NCBI GenBank assembly: GCA_963780825.1
Contig: CAWADL010000020.1
Span: forward strand, 186,001 to 250,000
From: Roseiarcus sp963780825
GTDB lineage: Bacteria; Pseudomonadota; Alphaproteobacteria; Rhizobiales; Beijerinckiaceae
Direction: 5' to 3'
DNA: 64,000 nucleotides
Part shown: one piece after another, positions 10,776 through 20,272 of the stretch
Layout of the letters: each line of letters begins with the position of its first letter
Numbering within the stretch: position 1 is the stretch's first letter
Program-made: the position numbers and the translations under genes
The notes under the pieces: model-generated
Databases searched by the model: none
What the model saw: only the letters and a program-made list of their open reading frames with translations
What the model was told of the DNA's origin: nothing

Positions 10776-10935
10776 AAGGGTCCTCCGCCTATTCTAGGCC
10801 GGCGAGGCGCCGACGCGGAATTCGTTTGCGAAGGAAAATGGGAAGCCGGTCGTCAATCCGGCGCTGCCCCCGCAACGGTAGGAGAGATCCCCTTAAGGGT
10901 AGCTCTCAAGCCCGGAACCAGCCTTGTCGAGGAAG
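10776..10935 (+). promoter_or_regulatory. Cobalamin (B12) riboswitch
   Basis: Core elements occur in the canonical order: GGGAAGCCGGT near 10840-10850, AATCCGGCGCTGCCCCCGCA from about 10855, then AAGCCCGGAACCAGCC (the B12 box) near 10908-10923, with paired segments between. The aptamer ends about 95 bases before the ATG of the Rieske oxygenase at 11031, and no other gene lies between, so that gene is the likely target. Known cobalamin riboswitches mostly repress when adenosylcobalamin or a related corrinoid is abundant. The expression platform (terminator or ribosome-site sequestration) was not resolved by eye. Confidence 0.93.
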
Positions 10936-11030
10936 CCTGAGTTGCCGCGGTGGGCGGTCGGGAGGCGAACGACGTTGGCGATGAGCCGGCGCGCTCGGCC
11001 CGATCCCCAATTTCGATCGAGAGGACCACC

Positions 11031-12269
11031 ATGCGCTTGGCGGAGAAGACCATCACGGCGTTGAAGGGCCGGCGGCAGGGGTTCACGCTGCCGCGCGAGT
11101 TCTATGTCGACCCGGACATCTACCAACTCGATCTCGACCACATCTTCTATTCGCAATGGCTGTTCGTCGGCCACGATTGCGAATTGCAGAAGCCCGGCGA
11201 CTATATCACGCTCAAGGTCGGCGAATACCCGATCATCGTGGTTCGCGATCGCCAGGAAAGAATACGCGCTTTCCACAACAGCTGCCGGCATCGCGGCTCG
11301 CGCATCTGCTCGGCAGCGAAGGGTTCGGCGGTGCGGCTCGTCTGCCCGTATCACAACTGGAGCTACGATCTCGACGGGCGCCTGTTGTTCGCACGCGATA
11401 TGGCGAAGCCATTCGATCCCAAGCTGCTCGGCCTGAAGCCGATCGCCTGCGAGACCGCGGGGGGCTACGTCTGGATTTGTCTTGCCGCCGAGCCGCCGGA
11501 CTTCGAAGCGTTCCGTGCGGCGATGACGCCCTATTACGCCCCGCATGGTATCGCCAACGCCAAAGTCGCCTTCGAAAGCACGATCGTCGAGAACGGCAAT
11601 TGGAAGCTGACCTGGGAGAACAATCGCGAGTGCTACCATTGCTCGCCGAACCATCCCGAGCTCTGCCGCACTTTCCCCGAAGCCGCTGCGATCTCCGGCG
11701 TCACCGGGGCCGCGGAAGACCCGCTGATCGGCGAACATTGGGCGCGCCTGGAACAGGCGGGATTGGCGAGCGGGTTCAAGATTGCCGACGACGGGCAATA
11801 TCGCATGACGCGGATGCCGCTGCTGGATGACGCCACGAGCTACACGATGTCGGGCAAGGACGCGGTCGCGCGGCCGTTGTCGCCTAGCCTCACGACGCCA
11901 TCGATCGGCGCGTTGCTGACGTTCCACTATCCTTCGATCTGGAGCCATGTGCTCGGTGATCACGCGGTGACTTTCCGCGTGCTGCCGCTCGGCCCGAAAC
12001 AAACAATGGTGACGACGCGTTGGCTGGTCAACGCGGAAGCGGTCGAGGGCGTCGACTATTCGCTCGACGAGTTAACCGAGGTCTGGGTCGCCACCAACGA
12101 TCAGGATCGGCGCATCATCGAAGAGAATCAACTCGGCGTGGCCTCGCCGGCTTTCGAGCCGGGTCCGTACAACGCCAAGCACGAGGGCGGCGTGATCCAG
12201 TTCGTCGATTGGTACGCCGCAACGTTGGAGACGGCTCTTTCAGGCCGCGCGCGCGCCGCGGTCGCCTGA
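11031..12269 (+). CDS. Rieske non-heme iron oxygenase, alpha subunit (GbcA-like demethylase family)
   Basis: A 412-residue ring-hydroxylating-type oxygenase. The Rieske [2Fe-2S] ligands are C85-R-H87 and C105-P-Y-H108. The mononuclear iron histidines are H203 and H208 in NNRECYHCSPNHPE, with a candidate aspartate in ATNDQD around 357-359. Overall layout and text resemble the GbcA branch, which demethylates quaternary amines such as glycine betaine. I cannot tell betaine, stachydrine, carnitine or another substrate apart. ATG 11031 follows GAGAGGACC; the longer frame from 10950 would begin just after the riboswitch. No reductase subunit (GbcB-like) is adjacent, so electrons must come from elsewhere. 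Control by a B12 riboswitch is unusual for this family. Confidence 0.9.
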   Translation: MRLAEKTITALKGRRQGFTLPREFYVDPDIYQLDLDHIFYSQWLFVGHDCELQKPGDYITLKVGEYPIIVVRDRQERIRAFHNSCRHRGSRICSAAKGSAVRLVCPYHNWSYDLDGRLLFARDMAKPFDPKLLGLKPIACETAGGYVWICLAAEPPDFEAFRAAMTPYYAPHGIANAKVAFESTIVENGNWKLTWENNRECYHCSPNHPELCRTFPEAAAISGVTGAAEDPLIGEHWARLEQAGLASGFKIADDGQYRMTRMPLLDDATSYTMSGKDAVARPLSPSLTTPSIGALLTFHYPSIWSHVLGDHAVTFRVLPLGPKQTMVTTRWLVNAEAVEGVDYSLDELTEVWVATNDQDRRIIEENQLGVASPAFEPGPYNAKHEGGVIQFVDWYAATLETALSGRARAAVA

Positions 12270-12275
12270 CCGCTC

Positions 12276-12602
12276 TGTAGCCGCGGTCGTTGACCGCGGC
12301 CGTCGCGCCATCGAGGCTATACGACAAAAGCGCCGATCATCGAGAGACCGCGGTCTGGAGACCGCGGCTACAGGGCGCCGCCGTCGCCGCGCAGTAAACG
12401 AAGTTTGTCATTTCGTCATGTTGACCCGACTTTGCAAACCCCGGCAAATGTTTGCAAGGCGCGTCTGTGCGATGGCGCTACGGCCCGCTTACCAAATGAC
12501 TATTTTCCCATTGCGCCTCCTCGGCTTTTGCTCTTAAGAAATCGTTAGGGAAAGGCGGTGGCGGCCGCTGGTCCTCGGTCTTCACGAACTTGGGGGATGC
12601 AC
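12276..12602. repeat. TGTAGCCGCGGTC element, copy 3 (12276-12373), then intergenic DNA
   Basis: 12276-12373 is a full element ending GGTCTGGAGACCGCGGCTACA, a variant loop shared with the half copy at 31502. From 12374 to 12602 there is no gene. This stretch is less GC-rich (TTTGCAAACC, AAATGACTATTTTCCC) and presumably carries the promoter of the DUF2865 gene; no clear promoter boxes were assigned. Confidence 0.75.
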
Positions 12603-13652
12603 ATGGCGCTGCGCCGTGAGCGGGCTTGGCCGCCGTTTGAACTGAACCGCTTCGGCGGTAAATCCACAAGAGGCCGTCGGGCCGTTGCAGCGTTCGCGCT
12701 AGGCGCGGCCCTGTCCGCGCTAGGATTGGCGGGGCTGGTCGCGAGCGGCGCGGCTGCTCATGGTCCGTTCGCCGGAGCGGGGGCCGCCTGGGGCGGCGCG
12801 AATTACGGCGGCGGCTACGGTGGCTATCAGGCAACCTATTCGGTCGTGCAGCTCGACCCTTATGCGTCCTCGCGCCACTACTATTCACGCGAATACAACT
12901 ATTACGACCGCGACGAGCAACGCCCTACCCGCGGTTATCAGCACGTCCGCCTGCGCGCCTCAGATGAATACGATGACGACGAGCCGCGGCGCCGAAGACG
13001 CGCGCATCGCGCGACCACGGTTTCCAGCCATGCGAACGTCTCGACCCACCTCAACTATGGCGGCCACGAGCCGGTTTGCGTGCGCCTGTGTGACGGCTTC
13101 TTCTTCCCGCTGACCGGCGCGAGCTACGACACGGCCTCGCAGTCCGCGGCTTGCAACAGCCTCTGCCCCGACGCACCGACCGAGGTTTACTATCGGAGCG
13201 GCTCCGACCGCATCGAGGATTCGGTTTCGGAGAAGGGCCAGCTCTATTCCGCGCTGCCGGTGTCGCTGCGCTACCGCACGACGGCCGACAACACCTGCTC
13301 CTGTCATCGCGACGTCGTCGCCTACGCGCCGCTCAGTGACGGGACGCTGCGGCGTGGCGATGCGATCATGACTCCCGCGGGCTTCGTGGTCTTCAACGGC
13401 GTGGCGGGCGCGCCGCACGGCGCGGGCGACTTCACCGCGCTGACCAAGGCCGCAATGCCGGCGGCGCAGCGCGGCGCCTTGCAATCCCTGGAGCGGATCA
13501 GCATGGCGGACCACCATCCAAGCCTGAAGGATTGGCTCGTGTCGCAAGCCGCGACGCCGCTGGCGAAGTCGGGCAAGACGCCCGAGAAGCACGCTGCAGT
13601 CGACGACGGTAAGATTCACTTGCTCGTCTGGCGCGGCGCCGGCGTCGATTAA
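12603..13652 (+). CDS. DUF2865 exported protein
   Basis: A 349-residue protein with an N-terminal hydrophobic export segment (AAFALGAALSALGLAGLVA, ending near SGAAAHG). A Gly/Tyr-rich and then Tyr/Asp/Arg-rich low-complexity region follows, then the DUF2865 core, recognisable by VCVRLCDGFFFPL, a run of cysteines (SAACNSLCP, TCSCHR) and the PLSDGTLRRGDAIMTPAGFVVF stretch. DUF2865 is common in Hyphomicrobiales and of unknown function; paired cysteines fit an oxidised periplasmic or surface protein. ATG 12603 is six bases after TTGGGGG; ATG 12597 is an alternative that adds two residues. Confidence 0.85.
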   Translation: MALRRERAWPPFELNRFGGKSTRGRRAVAAFALGAALSALGLAGLVASGAAAHGPFAGAGAAWGGANYGGGYGGYQATYSVVQLDPYASSRHYYSREYNYYDRDEQRPTRGYQHVRLRASDEYDDDEPRRRRRAHRATTVSSHANVSTHLNYGGHEPVCVRLCDGFFFPLTGASYDTASQSAACNSLCPDAPTEVYYRSGSDRIEDSVSEKGQLYSALPVSLRYRTTADNTCSCHRDVVAYAPLSDGTLRRGDAIMTPAGFVVFNGVAGAPHGAGDFTALTKAAMPAAQRGALQSLERISMADHHPSLKDWLVSQAATPLAKSGKTPEKHAAVDDGKIHLLVWRGAGVD

Positions 13653-13726
13653 CTATTGTCCACAAAAACAGGCTATAGCGCTTCCGTCGCGTCGGACGAT
13701 TCTCCGACGCGGCGAGGGTTTGCTTG

Positions 13727-15463
13727 ATGCGTCGATGGCCTGTCGCGGCCGGGGTTGCCCTCGGCGCCGCGCTCGGACTTACCCTGGGCTTCGTTGACTG
13801 GCCGGTCGACCCCGGCCACGTTGCAGCGGATTTCGCCTTGGCCTTGGGCGCCGTCGATGCGCCGATTGTCGCATCGCCCGCCACCGCGACCCTCACCTTG
13901 CTGCCCCGCCCGACGGTGCGGATGAGCAACCTCAAATTCCGCGACGCCGGCGGCGCCGCGTCGATCGCCGCGCAGAGCGGCGAGGCGACGCTGCGCTTCG
14001 ATCGGCTGTTGATTGGTCAATTCTCGCCCGTACAACTTTCCTTGCGAGGCGCCAGCGTGAGCCTCAATCTCGACGCGGCGCGCGCGGAGCTCAAAACGCT
14101 GGCGCGCCCGCCGTTTCCCAGGCTCTCCCTGCAAGGCGGAGATGTCGAACTCGTCTCTCCGGCCAACCATTGGTCGACGCGGCTCGACATCAGCGACGCC
14201 CTGCTGAGTTGGCCTTCCGCCGACAGCGGTTTGCGCCTGAACCTCAACGGTCACTGGCGCTCGCAGCCCGTCGGCGCCACGCTCGAACTCGACGCGCCGC
14301 TCGAAAGCGCGAAGGGCGGCGCCAGCCCCGCGCGCATTGCCATCGACGCGCCGCTCGGACAATTCCGCTTTGCCGGCGATTGGTCGCCCGACGGCGGCCT
14401 GGCGGATGCGCGCGTCTTTCTCGGACAGGTGTCGGCGCTGATTCCCTCCGTCGACCGCTTCGCGCACTGGCTCGGCCGCGATCCCGGGCGAGCGCCCTCG
14501 ACGCTCGAATTCGAGGCGCGGGCCAGCGGCGACGCGAAATCGCTTCAGCTCGCCGACGCGCGCTTCGTTCTCGGCGGACAAACCTTCGAGGGCGCGCTCG
14601 ATCTGACGAAGACGCCGGGAACGCTTTCCGTCCTGGGTTCGCTGGCCGCCGACACGCTCGACCTAGAGCCGCTGATCGGGCCGCCGCCGACGCTCTATGA
14701 CGAGTTCGGATCGTGGTCGAACCAGGCGACGTTGCCGGCGCCAAGCCGTAAGCTCGATTTGGATCTGCGCGTCTCCGCGACCCGGGTGACGTGGAGCGGT
14801 CATGCGATCGAAAACGCGGCCGTGTCAGTTTCACAACGCGCGGGCCGCTATAGCCTCAAGCTGCTCGAAGCCGGCTATGCACATGGCTCGGCCAGCGGCG
14901 AGATTTCAGTCGAAGACAAGCAGGGGGTTTGCGAGACCCATTTCGCGATAGCGCTCGACAACGCCGATTTTGGCGCGCTGCTCGCGGAGTTCGGGGCGCC
15001 TGACTTTTCCGGCCAAGGTTCGGTGAAAGCGTCGATCCGAGCGCGGGGCCGCTCCGCCGCCGAGATCGTCGCGACGGCGGACGGCGATGGCGAGTTGCAG
15101 TTGGGCGAGGGCGCGCTCGGCAGCGTCAATTTCGAGGAAGCGTTGCGGCGCGGGCAGCGCAGACCGCTCGACGTGGCGCGCGACATGAACGCCGGCGCGA
15201 CGCGTTTCGCTTCGGCGCGCGGGCGCATCGAGATCAGTCACGGCGAGGCCCGTTTCATCGACGCGGGAACGCAGGCGCCGGGCGTCTCGCTGGCGCTGAC
15301 TGGCGCGCTCGACCTCATTTATCGGGCGTGGCGGGCGCGTCTGGAAGCGCGGCAGACCTCTGTCGACGGCGAGCCGTCACCGGACGGCGCGCATATGGAT
15401 TTCGCGCTGGAGGGGCCGTGGGGCGCGCCGGTGCTCGCGCCGCTGTCGCCGCCGGCGGATTGA
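13727..15463 (+). CDS. AsmA-like protein
   Basis: A 578-residue protein of the AsmA superfamily, inner-membrane-anchored proteins with long repeating beta-strand grooves implicated in lipid transport to the outer membrane. A single N-terminal membrane segment (PVAAGVALGAALGLTLGFV) precedes alternating strand repeats such as PTVRMSNLKFRDAGG and LSLRGASVSLNLDAARAEL. The C-terminal AsmA_2-like part contains GQGSVKASIRARG and GELQLGEGALGSVNFEEALR. ATG 13727 is used; a TTG three bases earlier is also possible. It is monocistronic as far as can be seen, 74 bases after the DUF2865 gene. Confidence 0.85.
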   Translation: MRRWPVAAGVALGAALGLTLGFVDWPVDPGHVAADFALALGAVDAPIVASPATATLTLLPRPTVRMSNLKFRDAGGAASIAAQSGEATLRFDRLLIGQFSPVQLSLRGASVSLNLDAARAELKTLARPPFPRLSLQGGDVELVSPANHWSTRLDISDALLSWPSADSGLRLNLNGHWRSQPVGATLELDAPLESAKGGASPARIAIDAPLGQFRFAGDWSPDGGLADARVFLGQVSALIPSVDRFAHWLGRDPGRAPSTLEFEARASGDAKSLQLADARFVLGGQTFEGALDLTKTPGTLSVLGSLAADTLDLEPLIGPPPTLYDEFGSWSNQATLPAPSRKLDLDLRVSATRVTWSGHAIENAAVSVSQRAGRYSLKLLEAGYAHGSASGEISVEDKQGVCETHFAIALDNADFGALLAEFGAPDFSGQGSVKASIRARGRSAAEIVATADGDGELQLGEGALGSVNFEEALRRGQRRPLDVARDMNAGATRFASARGRIEISHGEARFIDAGTQAPGVSLALTGALDLIYRAWRARLEARQTSVDGEPSPDGAHMDFALEGPWGAPVLAPLSPPAD

Positions 15464-15472
15464 CCGGAGCTG

Positions 15473-15558
15473 CGGAGCGTCGGCGTCCACGCCGACGTTA
15501 TTCGAAGCTCGAACGTTTCGTTCTCGGGGCCAACGTCGGCCTGGAGGCCGACGCTCCG
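15473..15558. repeat. GGAGCGTCGGCGTCC palindromic element
   Basis: Left arm GCGTCGGCGTCCACGCCGAC and right arm GTCGGCCTGGAGGCCGACGC are each internally palindromic. Single arms recur at about 18140, 22763, 33470 and 34470. Confidence 0.85.
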
Positions 15559-15582
15559 AAGGGTCGTGATGAGGAAACAGGC

Positions 15583-16620
15583 ATGAAAGCGCCGCGCAAA
15601 TACTTCGAGCCGCTGGCGATAGGCGCGCCTGCGCCGCTGCGGGACCTCCCCGCCCGGCTGGAGCGCATGATCCATTTCGTGCCGCCGCACAACGAGAAGG
15701 TTCGCGCCAAGGTCGGCGAACTCGCACACCAAGTCGACGTCGTGCTCGGCAATCTCGAAGACGCGATCCCCGTGGAGTCTAAGGAGGCCGCGCGCGAAGG
15801 GTTCATCGCGATGGCGAAGGCCGTCGATTTCGGCGCGACCGGCCTCTGGGTGCGGATCAACGCGCTGAACTCGCCCTGGCTTCTCGACGACCTGACGCGC
15901 ATCGTCGGCGAAGTCGGCGACAAGCTCGATGTCGTGATGGTCCCCAAGGTCGAGGGCCCCTGGGACATTCACTTCATCGACCAGTATCTCGCCTTGCTGG
16001 AGGCCCGGCACAGAATCGCCAAGCCTATTCTCGTGCACGCGATCCTGGAGACCGCACAGGGCGTCAACAATGTCGCCGCGATCGCCGCCGCCTCGCCGCG
16101 CATGCAGGGCATGAGCCTGGGCCCGGCCGATCTCGCCGCTTCGCGCGCGATGAAAACCACGCGGGTTGGCGGCGGCCATCCCGATTATCGCGTGCTCGGT
16201 GATGGCGACGGACCGGAACGCGTCAGCGCGCAACAGGACCCCTGGCACTACACGATCGCGCGCATGGTCGACGCCTGCGCGGCGCATGGGCTGAAACCGT
16301 TCTACGGACCCTTCGGCGACTTCTCCGACGCGGCCGCCTGCGAAGCCCAATTCCGCAACGCTTTCCTGCTCGGCTGCGCGGGCGCCTGGTCGCTGCACCC
16401 GAGCCAGATCGCCATCGCCAAGCGGGTGTTCTCGCCCGATCCGGGCGAGGTCGCCTTCGCCAAGCGGATTCTCGAAGCGATGCCCGACGGCTCGGGCGCG
16501 GTGATGATCGACGGCAAGATGCAGGACGACGCCACCTGGAAACAGGCGCGGGTGATCGTCGATCTCGCCCGTCAGGTCGCCGCGAAGGATAAGGATTTCG
16601 CCGCGGTCTACGGGTTTTGA
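15583..16620 (+). CDS. Malyl-CoA lyase-like CoA-ester lyase (HpcH/HpaI/CitE family)
   Basis: A 345-residue TIM-barrel lyase. Family motifs are VLGNLEDAIP (acidic metal ligand region, residues 54-63), HAILETAQGVNNVAAIA, MSLGPADLAASRAMKTTRVG and the C-terminal HPSQIAIAKRVFSPDP. The text is close to the alphaproteobacterial CoA-ester lyase group that includes L-malyl-CoA/beta-methylmalyl-CoA lyase, enzymes of the serine cycle, ethylmalonyl-CoA pathway and glyoxylate handling. Since no other gene of those pathways is adjacent, the exact substrate is inference. ATG 15583 has GAGGAAAC upstream; the longer open frame is repeat DNA. Confidence 0.85.
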   Translation: MKAPRKYFEPLAIGAPAPLRDLPARLERMIHFVPPHNEKVRAKVGELAHQVDVVLGNLEDAIPVESKEAAREGFIAMAKAVDFGATGLWVRINALNSPWLLDDLTRIVGEVGDKLDVVMVPKVEGPWDIHFIDQYLALLEARHRIAKPILVHAILETAQGVNNVAAIAAASPRMQGMSLGPADLAASRAMKTTRVGGGHPDYRVLGDGDGPERVSAQQDPWHYTIARMVDACAAHGLKPFYGPFGDFSDAAACEAQFRNAFLLGCAGAWSLHPSQIAIAKRVFSPDPGEVAFAKRILEAMPDGSGAVMIDGKMQDDATWKQARVIVDLARQVAAKDKDFAAVYGF

Positions 16621-16714
16621 GCCGGGCGCCTCGGTTGTCGCGAGAGCGCGCGCTTCCTAAATTGACAGCGGCGCCGGGGCGGCGCTACGTGCGCGCCAAA
16701 GTTCGATCAGGGCC

Positions 16715-17044
16715 ATGATTTCCCGTTCCGCAAAGTTCACCATCGGCCAGGTCGTCAAACACCGCGTCTATCCGTTCCGCGGCGTGATCTACGACGTCGA
16801 CCCGACGTTCAACAACACCGAGCAATGGTACCGGGCGATCCCCGCGGAGGTGCGGCCGTCCAAGGACCAGCCGTTCTACCATCTCTACGCGGAGAACGCG
16901 CAGACCCAATACACCGCCTACGTTTCCGAGCAGAACCTGCTGCCCGACGATTCCGGCGCGCCGATCAGCCATCCGCAAGTCGATGAGATGTTCGAGCCGG
17001 GCGAGAAGGGCTTTTATCGCCGCAAGGTCAACAGCTCGAATTGA
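16715..17044 (+). CDS. hspQ: Heat shock protein HspQ
   Basis: A 109-residue protein of the HspQ/YccV family, characterised by AKFTIGQVVKHRVYPFRGVI, VDPTFNNTEQWY, DQPFYHLYAEN and YVSEQNLLPD. In enterobacteria HspQ binds hemimethylated oriC DNA, affects DnaA stability and acts as a Lon protease specificity factor. Length and motifs are complete. It is a single gene following the CoA-ester lyase with a 94-base spacer. Confidence 0.93.
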   Translation: MISRSAKFTIGQVVKHRVYPFRGVIYDVDPTFNNTEQWYRAIPAEVRPSKDQPFYHLYAENAQTQYTAYVSEQNLLPDDSGAPISHPQVDEMFEPGEKGFYRRKVNSSN

Positions 17045-17104
17045 GCGCGGCCCCCCTGGCGAAATAATCGGGCGTTTTGATTGATGAACCGCCGCCGCCG
17101 CGAA

Positions 17105-17223
17105 CTCCCTCCCCCCTTGTGGGGGAGGGCCGGGGCGGGGGGTAGCCCCGAGAGCCGCCCTTTCCGGGGGTTTCATCCAAGCCGAACCGCCCCGTCCCTA
17201 ACCTCCCCCACAAGGGGGAGGGG
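17105..17223 (-). repeat. G/C-run palindromic element, copy b (intergenic)
   Basis: Same family as 4244-4382, in opposite orientation: CTCCCTCCCCCCTTGTGGGG at the left and CCTCCCCCACAAGGGGGAGG at the right. It lies between the convergent hspQ and the IalB-like gene. Confidence 0.9.
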
Positions 17224-17290
17224 ACTGCAGGCGGTCGATCACACCGGAGTCTTCGCTTCGCCCTGAGTTAGAAGGCGTCCCAGGAAAGAC

Positions 17291-18001
17291 TTACTTCGTC
17301 GCCTTCGGCGCCGGCGCCCCGCTCGGTGTCGGCGAGGCGGCGGCGGACGGTTGCTGCTTCTCGATCTGCTCGCGCAGATCCTTGCCCTTCTTCTCCAATT
17401 GCTCTTGCAGCGCCTTGTTCTGCTCCTCGATCTTCTTCGGATCAACCGGAGGGCCGTCGAAGGCGGCGGCGAAATCGTGCATCGGCACGTTGAACGTCAC
17501 TTCCGCGCCGACTTGATTGCGCACCACGATGGCCGCGATCGACACCTTCTTCAACGCGGCGATCGCCGACCCGGTGACGTCCGCTTCCGCGAAACACGAA
17601 CCGCCGGCGCAGATCGAATAGCGCCCATCGATCGGTTCCATCTTTTCCAGCATCAACCGAAAGCCGGGCCGGATCAGCAAGCCCTCGGGCAACTGCATGC
17701 GCACGACGCGCTTATCCTCACCGCTCAGCGAGTTGATCGCCATCGCCAACGTCGGCGGCTGGTCGGCGGCTTGTCCGAAGGCGCGGATGGTGCGGCAGAA
17801 CTCCTTGGCGCCGGTCGGGTCCTTCTGGCACACCTTGGTCCATGGCGCCTGCATGGGAATGAGGTCGAGCTTGATCGGCTGCGGGCCGGCCGGCGCCGCG
17901 GCGGCCGAGGGCGATGGCTTGGGCGTTTGGGCGAGCGCCAGGGAGACCCCGAAAGCGGTCGCGAGGGCCAAGGCGCCGAAGCGCGTGAGCCGGAATTTCA
18001 T
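17291..18001 (-). CDS. Invasion-associated locus B (IalB)-family exported protein
   Basis: A 236-residue periplasmic protein with a signal peptide (LTRFGALALATAFGVSLALA). The IalB-type domain (about residues 45-185) contains WTKVCQKDP, FCRTIRAFGQ, RVVRMQLPEGLLIRPGFRLML and a CxxGxC pair (ICAGGSCFAEADV). IalB was named in Bartonella for erythrocyte invasion, but the family is widespread in free-living Hyphomicrobiales with unknown function. The tail (PKKIEEQNKALQEQLEKKGK) is a predicted coiled coil followed by a Pro/Ala/Ser-rich end. Start is the ATG at 18001; the open frame upstream runs into repeat DNA. Confidence 0.85.
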   Translation of the reverse strand: MKFRLTRFGALALATAFGVSLALAQTPKPSPSAAAAPAGPQPIKLDLIPMQAPWTKVCQKDPTGAKEFCRTIRAFGQAADQPPTLAMAINSLSGEDKRVVRMQLPEGLLIRPGFRLMLEKMEPIDGRYSICAGGSCFAEADVTGSAIAALKKVSIAAIVVRNQVGAEVTFNVPMHDFAAAFDGPPVDPKKIEEQNKALQEQLEKKGKDLREQIEKQQPSAAASPTPSGAPAPKATK

Positions 18002-18139
18002 CCGTGGTCCTTTCGGTTTGCCAAATTGGAGAGCGACGCCGCGGGCCGCGCGAGCCGATCCGTCCTCCAACGGAAAGCGCGCCCTCTTTTCATATCCACG
18101 CCCGCAATCCAACTCATTTTTCGTGCGGGTTCCGCAGCG

Positions 18140-18267
18140 GAGGGTCGGCGTCCACGCCGACCGCATGCTGCGAGGCGGCGCGCCCTGGGACCGCGCGCGT
18201 CTCGCGCGCTCTCGCCGCCAGACCTGCCGCCGCAAGAGCGCGCGAGACGCGCGCGGTCCCAGGGCGC
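18140..18267. repeat. Single arm of the GTCGGCGTCC element plus a CTGGGACCGCGCG palindrome
   Basis: About 18140-18165 carries GGGTCGGCGTCCACGCCGAC. 18181-18267 is an inverted repeat with arms CCCTGGGACCGCGCGCGTCT and its complement around a short centre. Relatives of the second element occur at 42327-42360 and 54332-54484. Confidence 0.8.
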
Positions 18268-18301
18268 CGCTCACGCCCCAAGATGTGTCATTACGCTAGC
18301 C

Positions 18302-20091
18302 ATGCGCGCAATCCTCGTCATCGCGATGCTCGCCCTCGCCGGCGCCGAGGCGAGCCTCGCCGACCCGCCGGCGCCCGCCATCGCCATGCACGGCGCACCG
18401 GCGCTTGCCGCCCGATTTCGCGGCGCTCCCCTACGTCGACAGAAACGCGCCGAAGGGCGGTCGTCTTCGCCTTGCCTACCTCGGCACTTACGACAGCCTC
18501 AACCCGTTCAACGTCAAAGCGCTCTCCACCGCCGAAGGCCTCGACGACCACGTTTTCCAGACCCTGATGGCGCGTTCGCGCGACGAGCCGTTCACCCTCT
18601 ACGGCCTCATCGCGCAATCCATCGAAACCGACGCTTCCCGTGATTACGCGACGTTCCGGCTCGACCCTCGCGCGCATTTCTCCGACGGTTCGCCGATCAC
18701 CGCCGAAGACATTCGCTTCAGCTTCGAATTGCTGCGCTCGAAGGGGCGGCCGCAGCAGCGCGCGGCTTTCGGCCTCGTCAAATCCGTCGAGACGCCGGAC
18801 CCGCTAACCATCCGCTTCGATCTCGGCGGCGTCGGAGACCGCGAACTGCCGCTGATCCTGGCTCTCATGCCCGTGCTGTCGCGCCGACACACCGACGCCG
18901 AACATTTCGAGGATCAGACGCTGGCCATTCCCATCGGCTCCGGCCCCTATGTCGTCGCCAACGTCGACCCCGGCCGCGGCCTGACGTTTCGCCGCGACCC
19001 CAACTATTGGGCGAAGGACCTGCCGATCTCGCGCGGGCTCTATAATTTCGACGAGATCGACATCGACTATTTCCAGGACGAAACGTCACTGTTCACCGCG
19101 TTCACGGCCGGCCTCTACGATGTGCGCATCGAGGACGACGCGACGCGCTGGCGCGACGGCTACGATTTTCCGGCGCGCCGGCGCGGCGAGGTGGTCGTCG
19201 AGGAGCTGCCGATCGGCCTACCGCGAGGCATGTCCGGCTTCGCCTTCAACACACGGCGCGCCGTATTCGGCGACGTTCGCGTTCGCGAGGCGCTCGCCTC
19301 GATGTTCGACTTCGAATGGATCAACGCGACGATGTTCGCCGGCGCCTTCGCGCGCACCATGAGCTATTTCGACGACAGCGAACTTTCAGGCGCTGGCAGA
19401 CCGGCGGATGCGGCTGAGCGGGCGCTGCTCGCCCCTTTCCCCGACGCCGTACGCGCGGATGTCCTGGATGGGCGTTGGCGGCCGCCTGTCTCCGACGGGA
19501 CCGGGCGCGACCGCGAGATAGCCCGCCGGGCGCTCGCTGAGCTAAGCCTTGCCGGCTACGCGCTTCGCGGCGGTGTGCTGCAGCGATCGCGGCGGGACGC
19601 CGCTCAGCTTCGAAATCCTGGTGAAAACCCGGACCGAAGAGCGCTTGGCGATGACCTATGCGCGAATGCTTGCGCGCATTGGCGTTGCCGCGCGGGTGCG
19701 GCTGGTTGACGAGACGCAGTTTCAGCGCCGACGCGGACGCTTCGATTTCGACATGATCCCCGCGAGCTTCTCCGCTTCTCCCTCGCCAGGCGCCGAGCAG
19801 CGCACGCGGTGGGGTTCATTCGCAGCGGACATGGAGGGCGCCTACAATGTCGCCGGCGCACGATCTCCCGCGATCGACGCGATGATCGCCGCGTTGCTGG
19901 CGGCGAAGGACAAAGCCGAGTTCATCGCCGCAGTGCGCGCGCTCGACCGGGTGCTGCTGTCGGGGTTCTACATGGTTCCATTCTACCACGCGAGATCGCA
20001 GTGGATCGCCTATTCGTCGCGGCTCGCCCATCCCGAGAAGACGCCGCTGTTCGGCCCGTATCTCGACGCCTGGTGGGTGAAGCCGCGGTAA
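18302..20091 (+). CDS. YejA-like peptide ABC transporter solute-binding protein (family 5), two apparent frameshifts
   Basis: Periplasmic binding protein for oligopeptide-type uptake, about 595 residues after correction. The signal peptide starts MRAILVIAMLALAGAEASLA. Typical YejA text includes DRNAPKGGRLRLAYLGTYDSLNPF, SRDEPFTLYGLIAQSIE, HFSDGSPITAEDIRFSFE and PIGSGPYVV. Removal of one T near 18401 (CTTGCC to CTGCC) joins the signal peptide to the body, and removal of one base near 19586 (CAGCGATCGC) joins the C-terminal lobe ending at 20091. No permease or ATPase genes are adjacent, so its transporter is encoded elsewhere. Confidence 0.87.
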
Positions 20092-20101
20092 GGCGGCCAG
20101 C

Positions 20102-20190
20102 TGTAGCCGCGATCGCTGATCGCGGTCGTGACGCGATCGCCCGCTTCCGGAAGAGCCGATCACACGGAGAACGCGGTCGACGACCGCATC
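20102..20190. repeat. TGTAGCCGCGGTC palindromic element, copy 4
   Basis: TGTAGCCGCGATCGCTGATC at the left; the right arm is GCGGTCGACGACCGCATCCA. It lies between the YejA-like gene and the acyl-CoA synthetase. Confidence 0.85.
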
Positions 20191-20272
20191 CACAGTCGCT
20201 CTTGCGCAACGTCCTCGCGCGGATCAGATTGCCGCAAACAACGCGCGACGTCGCGAGCGAGGGGAAACGTTC

